Made by a program: the position numbers and the translations under genes. Shown piece after piece: positions 26,818 to 35,208 of a stretch of DNA of 64,000 nt. Below the pieces are notes generated by a model. The model made no database searches. It was not told the DNA's origin and saw only the letters and a list, made by a program, of their open reading frames with translations. This DNA comes from UBA1206 sp050953105 (GTDB lineage Bacteria; Bacillota; Clostridia; Oscillospirales; CAG-382), in assembly GCA_050953105.1 (NCBI GenBank), contig JBMNMA010000007.1, positions 204,439 through 268,438 on the forward strand, read 5' to 3'. The stretch's first letter is position 1. Each line of letters begins with the position of its first letter.

Positions 26818-26846
26818 TTGCATTTTTAACAACAAAGTGGTATATT
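26818..26846 (+). promoter_or_regulatory. Promoter of the decarboxylase beta/gamma operon
   Basis: TTGCAT (26818-26823), a 17-nt spacer and TATATT (26841-26846), about 58 nt before the ATG at 26904. Confidence 0.6.
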
Positions 26847-26903
26847 ATATTGACCTATTTTGTTAATAAACAATTCACAGGAAATGCGAAAGGAATCACT
26901 TTT

Positions 26904-28031
26904 ATGGACTTTTTGTTGAAATACCTGCCGCAGTTTAATGACCTGGTATGGCAGGATTGGGCGAAAATGCTGATAATGTGGATTATCGGCGGAATTCTGA
27001 TTTATCTTGCCATAAAAAAAGAAATGGAGCCTTCCCTCCTTCTTCCCATGGGATTTGGCGCAATACTGGTCAACCTGCCGTTGTCCGGTGTTCTAACCTG
27101 GGGATCAGAAGAAGGCGCCCTTGACACCCTCTACGGCGCAGGCATAGCCAACGAGCTTTTCCCCCTTATACTCTTTATAGGTATAGGTGCAATGATAGAC
27201 TTTGCCCCGCTGTTGTCTAACCCAAAGCTGATGCTTTTCGGCGCAGCGGCGCAGTTTGGTATATTCTTCACCCTCGGTATGGCGTCGCTGTTCTTTGACA
27301 TAAAGGACGCAGCTTCCATTGCCACCATAGGTGCTGCTGACGGCCCCACTGCCATAGTCGTGGCAAACCAGTTGAAATCCAACTACACCGGCGCAATAAT
27401 GGTGGCCGCCTATTCCTACATGGCTCTTGTTCCCATTATTCAGCCCCCTGTAATTAAAATGCTTACCACAAAGAAAGAGCGCCTTATAAGAATGCCCTAC
27501 GTTCAAAAGGAAGTTTCAAAAACCACAAAGATTCTTTTCCCAATCTGCATAACCATAATAACCGGTCTGGTTTCCCCCAAGTCGGTTGCCCTTGTAGGCT
27601 TTTTAATGTTCGGCAACCTTATACGCGAATGCGGCGTGCTTGACTCCCTTTCCGAAACATCTCAAAAAGTCCTTGCAAATCTGGTTACCATATTCCTTGG
27701 CATAACCATTGCAACCCAGATGACTGCGAACAAGTTCCTTTCCCCCGCAACCCTTCTCATCCTCGGCCTCGGCCTTGTGGCATTTATCTTCGACACCGTG
27801 GGCGGTGTGCTGTTTGCTAAATTCTTAAACCTCTTTGTTAAGAATAAAATCAACCCCATGATAGGTGCCTGCGGCATTTCTGCCTTCCCCATGTCCGCCC
27901 GTGTTGTCCACAAGATGGGACTTAAAGAGGACAATCAGAACTTCCTGCTTATGCAGGCTATCGGCGTAAACGTTTCGGGGCAGATTTGCTCGGTTGTGGC
28001 CGGCGGTCTGATTTTAGCCTTCTTCGGCTGA
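26904..28031 (+). CDS. Sodium-translocating decarboxylase beta subunit
   Basis: Membrane subunit of the oxaloacetate / methylmalonyl-CoA / glutaconyl-CoA decarboxylase family that couples decarboxylation of carboxybiotin to Na+ export. The 375 residues form about eleven hydrophobic segments, with family motifs LIFIGIGAMIDFAPLL, GAADGPTAIVVANQL and the C-terminal ISAFPMSARVVHKMG. Start is the ATG at 26904 with a GAAAGGAAT site; the frame is open further up but overlaps the promoter. It is followed by a 48-residue gamma-like subunit; alpha subunit and biotin carrier are not in the window, so the substrate (oxaloacetate or another acid) stays open. Confidence 0.92.
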   Translation: MDFLLKYLPQFNDLVWQDWAKMLIMWIIGGILIYLAIKKEMEPSLLLPMGFGAILVNLPLSGVLTWGSEEGALDTLYGAGIANELFPLILFIGIGAMIDFAPLLSNPKLMLFGAAAQFGIFFTLGMASLFFDIKDAASIATIGAADGPTAIVVANQLKSNYTGAIMVAAYSYMALVPIIQPPVIKMLTTKKERLIRMPYVQKEVSKTTKILFPICITIITGLVSPKSVALVGFLMFGNLIRECGVLDSLSETSQKVLANLVTIFLGITIATQMTANKFLSPATLLILGLGLVAFIFDTVGGVLFAKFLNLFVKNKINPMIGACGISAFPMSARVVHKMGLKEDNQNFLLMQAIGVNVSGQICSVVAGGLILAFFG

Positions 28032-28054
28032 AAAAGTAAAGGATTGGTGATAAT

Positions 28055-28201
28055 ATGTTTTTAGCAATAAATTTTCATCCGGGTGAATTTCTTAATATCT
28101 GGGACAAAATTCTTTTCGGTTATCTAGGAATTTTCGTGGTGGTAGGTGCAATAATCGGCGTAACTGCCATACTCAACAAGCTGACATCAAAGAAAAAATA
28201 A
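28055..28201 (+). CDS. OadG-like small membrane subunit (48 residues)
   Basis: A 48-residue single-pass membrane protein: one helix GYLGIFVVVGAIIGVTAILN followed by a basic tail KLTSKKK. It starts 23 bp after the beta subunit with a ribosome site AAAGGATTGGTG, so both are co-transcribed. Size, topology and position match the small gamma-type (OadG-related) subunits of sodium-pump decarboxylases. Confidence 0.82.
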   Translation: MFLAINFHPGEFLNIWDKILFGYLGIFVVVGAIIGVTAILNKLTSKKK

Positions 28202-28207
28202 TCCCAA

Positions 28208-28241
28208 GGCGCGCCGGTATAAACGGCGTGCCTTTTGTTTT
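28208..28241 (+). terminator. Rho-independent terminator
   Basis: Nine-bp stem GGCGCGCCG / CGGCGTGCC (one G-U), loop GTATAAA, tail TTTTGTTTT. Confidence 0.85.
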
Positions 28242-28250
28242 GCCGGTTTG

Positions 28251-28279
28251 TTGACAAAATAAATAGTGTATGCTATAAT
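28251..28279 (+). promoter_or_regulatory. Consensus sigma-A promoter of the ACT/PFL operon
   Basis: Perfect TTGACA (28251-28256), a 17-nt spacer and perfect TATAAT (28274-28279), about 38 nt before the ATG at 28317. One of the strongest-looking promoters of protein genes in the window. Confidence 0.9.
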
Positions 28280-28316
28280 TTTTCATCCAAACTGAAGGAA
28301 AAAGGGAATTTTGAAT

Positions 28317-28586
28317 ATGAAAGCACTTGTTACGGTTATTGGCAAAGACCAGATAGGCATAATAGGCGGTGTCTGCACCACTCTGGCCGGACTGGACGTA
28401 AACATCCTTGACATAAGTCAGACGGTTATGCAGGGTTATTTCACCATGATGATGATCGTTGACCTTTCCACCAGCGACAAAGATATGGAAACCATACTTA
28501 AAGCTTTAAGGGAATTCGGCGAAAGCCGGGGGCTTGACATTAGGCTCCAGCGCACCGACATTTTCGACGCCATGCACACCATATAG
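28317..28586 (+). CDS. ACT domain protein (UPF0237, GcvR-like)
   Basis: An 89-residue single ACT domain, the usual length for UPF0237. It shows VTVIGKDQIGIIGGVCTTLAGLDVNILDISQTVM, the typical first strand and helix of ligand-binding ACT domains. The ATG at 28317 is preferred over a TTG at 28311. Always found before a UPF0210/PFL gene in Firmicutes, as here; biochemical role not established. Confidence 0.93.
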   Translation: MKALVTVIGKDQIGIIGGVCTTLAGLDVNILDISQTVMQGYFTMMMIVDLSTSDKDMETILKALREFGESRGLDIRLQRTDIFDAMHTI

Positions 28587-28598
28587 GCGGGGTGGGGT

Positions 28599-29957
28599 AT
28601 GCTTAATATAAACAACATCCTTCAGACAATTCAGATGATCGACAAGCAGCACCTTGATATTCGGACTGTTACCATGGGAATATCCCTTAGGGACTGCGCC
28701 GACAGTGACATTAAAAAAAGCTGCCAAAAGATATACGACAAAATAACTAAAACCGCCCAAAACCTTGTTAAGGTGACCGAAGGCATTGAGAGGGAATACG
28801 GCATTCCCATTGTAAACAAGCGTATTTCGGTAACCCCCATATCCCTTGTTGCCGAATCGGCTATTTCCGACGATTATATCTTGTATGCCCTGACATTAGA
28901 CAGGGCGGCCAAGGAATGCGGCGTCAACTTTATAGGCGGCTATACCGCCCTTGTCCAAAAGGGATATACCATAGGGGACAAAAAGCTTATAGCATCTTTG
29001 CCCGACGCCCTTTCCCAAACAGATATAGTCTGCGCCAGCGTAAACGTGGCATCCACCCGCACGGGTATAAACATGGATGCGGTGGCAGAGATGGGGCAGA
29101 CGATAAAGAAAATCGCTGAATATACCAAGGACACCGGCTGTTCGGGCTGCGCCAAGTTTGTTGTGTTTGCCAACGCAGTTGAGGATAATCCCTTTATGGC
29201 GGGTGCTTTCCACGGTGTGGGCGAACCCGAATGCGCCATAAATGTGGGCGTTTCCGGCCCCGGGGTGGTTTACCACGCTTTGCAGGCAGTAAAGGGCCAG
29301 TCCTTTGACGTGGTGGCAGATACGGTTAAAAAGACGGCATTCCAGATAACCCGTATGGGGCAGCTTGTGGCAAAGGAAGCCTCCGACCGTCTGGGTGTCC
29401 CCTTCGGCATAGTTGACTTGTCCCTTGCGCCCACACCTGCGGTGGGGGACAGCGTGGCACGAATACTTGAGGAAATGGGGCTTGAGGTGTGCGGCACCCA
29501 CGGCACCACCGCCGCCTTGGCGTTACTCAACGACGCCGTCAAAAAGGGCGGAATAATGGCATCCTCCCATGTGGGCGGCCTTTCGGGAGCATTTATCCCC
29601 GTTTCGGAAGACGAGGGAATGATCGCCGCCGCCAAATCCGGTGATCTGACCATTGACAAGCTTGAAGCCATGACCTGCGTCTGCTCGGTGGGACTTGATA
29701 TGATAGCCGTTCCCGGGGATACCCCGGCGGAAACCATATCCGCCATTATTGCCGACGAAGCGGCCATTGGGGTTATAAACAACAAGACCACAGCGGTGAG
29801 GATTATCCCCGCCATAGGCAAAAATGTGGGGGATACGGTGGAATTCGGCGGCCTTCTCGGCACCGCACCGGTTATTCCCGTTCACCGCAGATCCAGCAAG
29901 GATTTTATAAACCGCGGCGGCAGAATCCCCGCCCCGTTGCAGAGCCTTAAAAATTAA
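28599..29957 (+). CDS. PFL family protein (UPF0210)
   Basis: Protein of 452 residues from the UPF0210 (DUF711) family, structurally related to the pyruvate-formate-lyase-like fold but without a glycyl radical role. Conserved parts include TVTMGISLRDCAD, ISVTPISLVAE, GVSGPGVV and GRIPAPLQSLKN at the C-terminus. Co-operonic with the ACT protein 12 bp upstream, which may sense an amino acid to control it. Function unknown. Confidence 0.93.
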   Translation: MLNINNILQTIQMIDKQHLDIRTVTMGISLRDCADSDIKKSCQKIYDKITKTAQNLVKVTEGIEREYGIPIVNKRISVTPISLVAESAISDDYILYALTLDRAAKECGVNFIGGYTALVQKGYTIGDKKLIASLPDALSQTDIVCASVNVASTRTGINMDAVAEMGQTIKKIAEYTKDTGCSGCAKFVVFANAVEDNPFMAGAFHGVGEPECAINVGVSGPGVVYHALQAVKGQSFDVVADTVKKTAFQITRMGQLVAKEASDRLGVPFGIVDLSLAPTPAVGDSVARILEEMGLEVCGTHGTTAALALLNDAVKKGGIMASSHVGGLSGAFIPVSEDEGMIAAAKSGDLTIDKLEAMTCVCSVGLDMIAVPGDTPAETISAIIADEAAIGVINNKTTAVRIIPAIGKNVGDTVEFGGLLGTAPVIPVHRRSSKDFINRGGRIPAPLQSLKN

Positions 29958-29972
29958 CATATACTGTAAATC

Positions 29973-30002
29973 AAATCCACCGCCAAACGGTGGATTTTTT
30001 GT
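29973..30002 (+). terminator. Rho-independent terminator after the PFL gene
   Basis: AAATCCACCG / CGGTGGATTT with loop CCAAA and further T residues. Confidence 0.9.
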
Positions 30003-30129
30003 TATGCCAAGCAGGGTTGTAATTTTATACTCCGATAAAATCACTTTAAAAGACAATATATCTGACGGTAAAGGGTATTTCCGCATACAATGATATAGAA
30101 AAACCCACTCCGAAAGGAAATGACAAACA

Positions 30130-30711
30130 ATGGCAAACTGCAACAACGACGACCTTTTATGCGGGTCGGATTTATGTGATAGATCCTGCGAAGACGGGGG
30201 ATTTACCCTGTTTGGCACAAGAAACCTTCTCCCGCCTTTTCCCCCTATCCCTCCAATCCCGCCCATTCCCCCCGGTCCTCCCGGGCCTCCCATGCCGCCG
30301 CCACCTCCTCCGCCGCCGGCTGTTCCTAACTTTTCCTTTTACTCGGTGCGGAATGCCACAGTGGTGTCGGGGGATAATCTGCCGTTAAACTTTATATCCG
30401 GCAATCCGCTGTCTGTATCAGACAGTACAATCACCCTTCCCAGGGGGAATGTGCTTGTTACCTACTCATTTCAATGCGAAACGGTAAATAACGTCATATG
30501 TGTTGAAACAGTTCCCTACATTAACGGCAACCCACAAACCTTCGGTGCTTTTAGAGCGGTAAGGACTGCGCCCGGCCTTCATTCCCAGTCATCCGGCGAC
30601 TTTGTGGTAACATCCGACGGCAACACCACTTTGCAAATAAGGGCAGTTACCGAAACGGGGGTTACAATAAGCGCAATTGCTTTCGATTTGCTTATTATCA
30701 GATACTTTTAA
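30130..30711 (+). CDS. Proline-rich collagen-like spore/surface protein
   Basis: A protein of 193 residues with a Cys-rich start (about 1-25, including CNNDDLLCGSDLCDRSC), a Pro-rich rod (about 35-64) containing PPIPP and GPPGPP units and a run of eight Pro, then a beta-rich C-terminal domain (about 66-193) resembling the globular heads of exosporium BclA-type proteins. No signal peptide or membrane anchor, as is usual for spore-coat or exosporium proteins. Upstream sequence CATACAAT at 30084-30091 fits a sigma-E -10 element, but the -35 is poor. Function inferred, not recognised. Confidence 0.65.
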   Translation: MANCNNDDLLCGSDLCDRSCEDGGFTLFGTRNLLPPFPPIPPIPPIPPGPPGPPMPPPPPPPPAVPNFSFYSVRNATVVSGDNLPLNFISGNPLSVSDSTITLPRGNVLVTYSFQCETVNNVICVETVPYINGNPQTFGAFRAVRTAPGLHSQSSGDFVVTSDGNTTLQIRAVTETGVTISAIAFDLLIIRYF

Positions 30712-30718
30712 TAATTTC

Positions 30719-30747
30719 TTGATTTTGACACCCCTTTGTGTTATTAT
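30719..30747 (+). promoter_or_regulatory. Possible promoter inside the terminator before the Crp/Fnr gene
   Basis: TTGATT (30719-30724), a 17-nt spacer and TATTAT (30742-30747). If used, the transcript would begin only about 12 nt ahead of the GTG start. This is weakly supported. Confidence 0.3.
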
Positions 30748-30764
30748 GGCAAAGGGGTGTTTTT
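30728..30764 (+). terminator. Rho-independent terminator running into the Crp/Fnr start
   Basis: ACACCCCTTTG / CAAAGGGGTGT, an 11-bp perfect stem with an 11-nt loop and a TTTT tail. It terminates the proline-rich gene. The AAAGGGG in its 3' arm is also the best ribosome site for the next gene, whose GTG start at 30765 follows the T-tail at once. Confidence 0.8.
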
Positions 30765-31415
30765 GTGCCTGATTACGGTAAGATGACTTTATACCCGATA
30801 TTTAAGGGGTTTTCCGAAGAAGATATCAAAGCCTTTGTGGAAAGCGCCTGTGTAAGGACTGAATCATTTTCAAAGGGGGACATCCTCCTTCACGAAGGGG
30901 ACGAATGCCGTGAAATGGGGCTTATTCTTGAGGGGAACTGCATTGGCGAAACCTTTACCGAAAGCGGCAGGCGGGACATAGCCGCTCTGCTTGGGGAAGG
31001 GGAGGTTTTCGGCGATGTGCTTGCCATGTCAAGGGGAGGAAAAAGTCCCGTTACTTTAACTGCCGAAAATAACGTTTTGGTAATGTTTATCCCCTTTGAA
31101 AAGCTTATGTCAGCATCCATCAACCCCAACAACCTGCTGTTACATAATCTTACTCAAATTATATCGGAAAAATATTTCTCCCTCCTTTTCCGTGTCAACT
31201 GCCTGTCAAAGCCGACACTAAGGGAAAAAATTTTATATTACCTGCATGAAATGAAACAAAAAAGCGGCAGCTCCACCTTTTCGGTTGATTTCAACCGCAG
31301 CCAGATGGCAGACTTTCTTGCCGCAGACCGCTCGGCTTTGTCAAGGGAGCTTTCCAACCTTAAAAAAGAGGGAATTATTGATTTTTATAAAAACACCTTC
31401 AGTATAAAAATATAA
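30765..31415 (+). CDS. Crp/Fnr family transcriptional regulator
   Basis: A 216-residue regulator: cyclic-nucleotide-binding-like beta-barrel (about 10-120, with LLHEGDECREMGLILEG and IAALLGEGEVFGDVLAM), a dimer helix, and a winged HTH (about 160-216, SQMADFLAADRSALSRELSNL). No Cys cluster of the Fnr Fe-S type is visible in the N-terminus, so an organic effector is more likely. Start is GTG 30765 or ATG 30783; the former has the better ribosome site. It lies 25 bp before the glycosidase gene and could regulate it or itself. Confidence 0.88.
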   Translation: MPDYGKMTLYPIFKGFSEEDIKAFVESACVRTESFSKGDILLHEGDECREMGLILEGNCIGETFTESGRRDIAALLGEGEVFGDVLAMSRGGKSPVTLTAENNVLVMFIPFEKLMSASINPNNLLLHNLTQIISEKYFSLLFRVNCLSKPTLREKILYYLHEMKQKSGSSTFSVDFNRSQMADFLAADRSALSRELSNLKKEGIIDFYKNTFSIKI

Positions 31416-31440
31416 AAAAGCATGTGAAAAGGGTGAAAAT

Positions 31441-33942
31441 ATGACGGTAAAGGTAAAAATACTCGCAGCATTTCTTAGTGTTTTGGTTTTACTGCCTTTG
31501 TTTGTTTTTAACGTGTCGCCGGAGGGGGAAAGCAATTATTCCTATCCGGTAGGCGGTGTAAACGTCAACCCCAAATCCGGCACTATAATCGTATACACCC
31601 CCGAATACGGTAAAACCACCGGTGTTGGTGATAGCTACAACGCTATTGAAATTGCCGTTTCGAATTATAAAATAAAATCCATAGGTAAAACAAACAGCGA
31701 AATACCGTCCGACGGCTTTGTGGCGGTGGTAAGGGGAAACACCCTTAAAAGCCAGATAGAAAGCCTTAATTTAAAAGAGGGGGACACGGCTATTTTTGAT
31801 AACTATAACATGGAAATGTTTTTTATAAACGAAAACTATTCCCCTTTTTATTCGAATACAATAAACTTCGACCGCTACAACTCCACCCGTACCGAAAACA
31901 CCATTATAATCTATAATAAAGGCGAAACCACCAATACCAACATCTGGGGCAGCGAGGTGGTGGTTGACGGTGAGGGGTTTGTTGCCTCTATCGGCGGTAA
32001 CAACAACATCATTCCCGAAGGGGGATTTGTCATATCCGCCGTCGGCAGGGAAAGGATTGCCGAGCTGACGGAGGCCGCCGCCCTGGGACTTAAGGTAACC
32101 GTTGATGACAAGGCAAAGACGATAACCTTTTCGTTTTCCAAAGAAAGCATCACCGGCAAGATGACGGTGGAATATAATAATTTTATCGCTTCGGTGGAAA
32201 ACTCCAAAAAGTCATACGCCGTCCTTGACTATGCCGAATGCGAAGCAATGCAAAACCTGATGAATCAAACCATTGCCAAGGCTAAAGCCGCCATGGAAAA
32301 CAACGATATTGCCGGGGCAATGATTAAAAAATATGAGTTTGAAGGCTTAAAGCGGCAGGCCGAGGTTTTGGCAACCGAATTTCCTGCGGTGGAGGAACGG
32401 GCAGCATGGCTTAGGCCAAGTAATTCAGAAACACGGGAAAAAGTAAACGAAACCGTTAAAGCTATATATGAAGCAGGATTTAACGCCGTCTGCATAGAGA
32501 TGCTGTTTAATTCGGTAACCATATTCCCGGTGGACAGCGAAAAATATTTGTTTTCCCAGGACCCGGCATTAAAAGGCTTTGACGTGCTTAAAGCCTATAT
32601 TGACGAATGCCACAAATACGGTATTGAAATTCACGGTTGGATGCCCTGTTTCAGGGTGTCCCACGGCTCCACAACCAATTCCAAACTTGCCGTGTCCACC
32701 CTCAAGCCCGAATGGCTCCAGAAAGCAAAGTCCGGCACCGTGGAGGTGGGGGATACAAAGGGGTTGTTTTTCAATCCCGCCCTGCCGGAGGTGTGCGATT
32801 TCCTCCTAGAATTTTACCGGTATATACTTGAAACCTATGCCCTTGACGGCTTTCAGCTTGACTATATCCGCTATCCCTTTGCCACAGGCGAGGATTTCGG
32901 CTACGACGACTATACCAGAAACGCATTTAAAGAAAAACACGGCACCGATCCGATGGAATTAACCACCTCATCACCGTTATGGAACGAATGGTGCAAGTTT
33001 AGGGCGGCCTATGTTACCGACTTTGTCAGACGATTTTCCCAGATGGCAAGGGAAATCCGCCCCGACATTTATGTTTCCGCCGCCGTCGCCCCCGATTTCA
33101 GGGACATGTATGTTAAATATATGCAGGAGTCCGAAATTTGGCTTACAACCGGCCTTATCGATATGGCCTTCCCCATGGCCTACGGCACCAATGTTATTCC
33201 TTTGTATTCCTCCTTTACCGTCAACGCCGCAGGGGATAAGGCTTATTCCTATATCGGCGTAGGGGATTACGGTGTTGACATTTTCAAGCGGCAGATTGTA
33301 GAAACCAGACAAGCTGGTGCCGACGGCTTTGCCTTTTTCGCCTGGAACCAGTATGTTACCGGAGGATATCAGCAGGAGATTGCCAAAACCATTCTGTCAA
33401 AACCCGCCTTATCCCCGTCCTATAAAAGCGCAGATGCCCTTACTGCCCAGATGGATTACATAATGAAACGGCTTGACGCAATAAAGTATATAAACCCCTC
33501 CGCCGTTACGGAGGAGTTAGGAATTTTAATCAAGTCAACGTCTGCTAATATACAAAGTGCTTTTAGATCATTTTACGCCGAAGATTGTGCGGAAATTATA
33601 AAGGAAGCAATGGAACGATTAACCGCAATGAATCTTGAAGATGGCGTAAAGGAAGTTTTACTTGCGGATTTTTCCAAGGCATATAAAATTTCATCCCTTT
33701 CAAAGAGCAAAGCCAAAAAGGAATATGCCCAAAACCATCCCCAAACCGAAGAATCGGGGGAGGAATCTTCCGAGGACATCAGTTCAAGTCAAAGTGAAAG
33801 CAGCATACCGGCCGAAAGCGGCGGAAATAAAAAATCCGGCGGCAGTTCAAAGGCCGGCCTTATCGCCGGACTGGCTGGAGCAGGAGTAATACTGGCCGTG
33901 TTAGCAACAATTATTATGGTAAAACGGAGGAAGAAAAAATGA
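31441..33942 (+). CDS. Surface-anchored family-10-like glycosyl hydrolase (GHL10/DUF187)
   Basis: An 833-residue exported protein: signal peptide (about 1-27), an N-terminal beta-rich region (about 35-270), a coiled/helical link, a GHL10-type TIM-barrel (about 310-640) with AWLRPSNSETREKVNETV, HGWMPCFRV, DGFQLDYIRYPF (likely catalytic Asp) and MAFPMAYG, a helical domain, a Ser/Glu linker and a C-terminal membrane helix with RRKKK tail. Probably cuts a glycan of the cell wall or host/plant material; the substrate is unknown. Ribosome site AAAAGGGTG. It overlaps the next gene by 4 bp. Confidence 0.88.
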   Translation: MTVKVKILAAFLSVLVLLPLFVFNVSPEGESNYSYPVGGVNVNPKSGTIIVYTPEYGKTTGVGDSYNAIEIAVSNYKIKSIGKTNSEIPSDGFVAVVRGNTLKSQIESLNLKEGDTAIFDNYNMEMFFINENYSPFYSNTINFDRYNSTRTENTIIIYNKGETTNTNIWGSEVVVDGEGFVASIGGNNNIIPEGGFVISAVGRERIAELTEAAALGLKVTVDDKAKTITFSFSKESITGKMTVEYNNFIASVENSKKSYAVLDYAECEAMQNLMNQTIAKAKAAMENNDIAGAMIKKYEFEGLKRQAEVLATEFPAVEERAAWLRPSNSETREKVNETVKAIYEAGFNAVCIEMLFNSVTIFPVDSEKYLFSQDPALKGFDVLKAYIDECHKYGIEIHGWMPCFRVSHGSTTNSKLAVSTLKPEWLQKAKSGTVEVGDTKGLFFNPALPEVCDFLLEFYRYILETYALDGFQLDYIRYPFATGEDFGYDDYTRNAFKEKHGTDPMELTTSSPLWNEWCKFRAAYVTDFVRRFSQMAREIRPDIYVSAAVAPDFRDMYVKYMQESEIWLTTGLIDMAFPMAYGTNVIPLYSSFTVNAAGDKAYSYIGVGDYGVDIFKRQIVETRQAGADGFAFFAWNQYVTGGYQQEIAKTILSKPALSPSYKSADALTAQMDYIMKRLDAIKYINPSAVTEELGILIKSTSANIQSAFRSFYAEDCAEIIKEAMERLTAMNLEDGVKEVLLADFSKAYKISSLSKSKAKKEYAQNHPQTEESGEESSEDISSSQSESSIPAESGGNKKSGGSSKAGLIAGLAGAGVILAVLATIIMVKRRKKK

Positions 33943-35108
33943 TTATAAGACCTCTAAGGGAGGACGAGGGCTACAAGGCCAGAATGCTTATGGGCTGCGC
34001 CTTCAGTTATTCGGTGGACTGGGAGGCCGACAAGCCAAACAAGCTTACCGAGGAAAGCATCGGCGCATTTTGCGACGACGGCGAAACCCTTATGGCGCAG
34101 GTGGTTATTAAAAATTATAAATCCTGTTTCTGCGGCAGCGTTGTTAATGCTGTGGGTATCGCCGGTGTTTCCACCTATCCCGAATACCGCCGCAACGGCT
34201 GTATAAAGGCAATATTTAATGAGATTTTCAAAATGGCCCCCGAACGGGGATGGCTGGTATCATACCTTTACCCCTTTTCCTACAGATATTACCGCAAATA
34301 CGGCTATGAGGTGTTTTTCAAGCACAAAACCCTCACCATACCCTTTGATATGATAACCCATATCAACCGCAACTCCTCGGCTGTCCTTTACACCGGACAG
34401 CAGGATGTGGCTGCCGGAATTTTAGACGTTTACAACACCTATGCCGCCGGCCGCAACGTCTGCTTTAAGCGGGAAGAAATGTCCGCATACAGCGACAACC
34501 CGGTTAAAAGCCTTAGGTATACATATTTGTGGTATGACGGCAAAACCCCCAAGGCCTACGCTACTGTAAAGCCCGCCCAGGATTCCACCCTTGAGGTTGT
34601 CGAGCTGGTTTACACCGATAAAGCTTCTTTATACGGCATTCTCGGCTTTTTGCGCCTGTATGACGGGCAGTTTAAAAAGCTGTATATACCTTTTTTGGAA
34701 TACGATTCCCCGGTGGAATATCTCCTTGATTCCGACAGAGGTATGAGCGCCGGCAGCTTTGACGGGGTTCAGGGAAGGCTTATTGATATAAAAAAGGTGC
34801 TTGAATTAAACAAATACCCCGACACAGCCGGCAGTGTCAGGGTTAAAATATACGGCGATTTTATAACCGAAAACAACGGCATTTATGATATTTCCTTTGA
34901 AAAGGGCAAGGGAACCGTCCGCAAGGAGTTAGACGGGGAATATGACATAGCCATAACAATTCAGTCATTCAGCCGTTTGGTGTTCGGGGACGTTCATGAA
35001 TACGCCATTCCTTTCCTTGACGGCATAGAAATTAAAAATAACGATAAAATAGCCGTTTTATCCCGGTGCTTTGCCAAAAAGCCCCTTAATTTGTTTGAAA
35101 GATTTTAG
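33939..35108 (+). CDS. Eis-like GNAT acetyltransferase with SCP2 domain
   Basis: A 389-residue protein of the Eis type: N-terminal GNAT (about 1-130) with VGIAGVSTYPEYRRNGCIKAI (the acetyl-CoA loop), a second GNAT-like half, and a C-terminal sterol-carrier (SCP2-like) domain (about 290-389). Members acetylate amines such as aminoglycosides or lysines, but many are uncharacterised. ATGA overlap with the glycosidase suggests one operon. A C-terminal phenylalanine ends the chain, as in Eis. Confidence 0.85.
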   Translation: MIIRPLREDEGYKARMLMGCAFSYSVDWEADKPNKLTEESIGAFCDDGETLMAQVVIKNYKSCFCGSVVNAVGIAGVSTYPEYRRNGCIKAIFNEIFKMAPERGWLVSYLYPFSYRYYRKYGYEVFFKHKTLTIPFDMITHINRNSSAVLYTGQQDVAAGILDVYNTYAAGRNVCFKREEMSAYSDNPVKSLRYTYLWYDGKTPKAYATVKPAQDSTLEVVELVYTDKASLYGILGFLRLYDGQFKKLYIPFLEYDSPVEYLLDSDRGMSAGSFDGVQGRLIDIKKVLELNKYPDTAGSVRVKIYGDFITENNGIYDISFEKGKGTVRKELDGEYDIAITIQSFSRLVFGDVHEYAIPFLDGIEIKNNDKIAVLSRCFAKKPLNLFERF

Positions 35109-35208
35109 TCCGCAACCACAGGTTGACATGGATTTTATAAAATGCAAACGAAAGTTTATTGTTTTACATTGCCTTATCTGATATAAAATTAGGCGGAGGT
35201 GGCTTTAA

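Noticed and set aside
28896..29863. Minus-strand frames of about 200 codons opposite the PFL gene
   Set aside because: Shadows of a strongly conserved protein on the other strand, without starts or family motifs.
35123..35128. TTGACA as a promoter of the repeat-protein gene
   Set aside because: No good -10 at 15-19 nt; a weak TTGTTT-17-TATAAA pair at 35159-35187 is more likely, but not strong enough to list as a feature.
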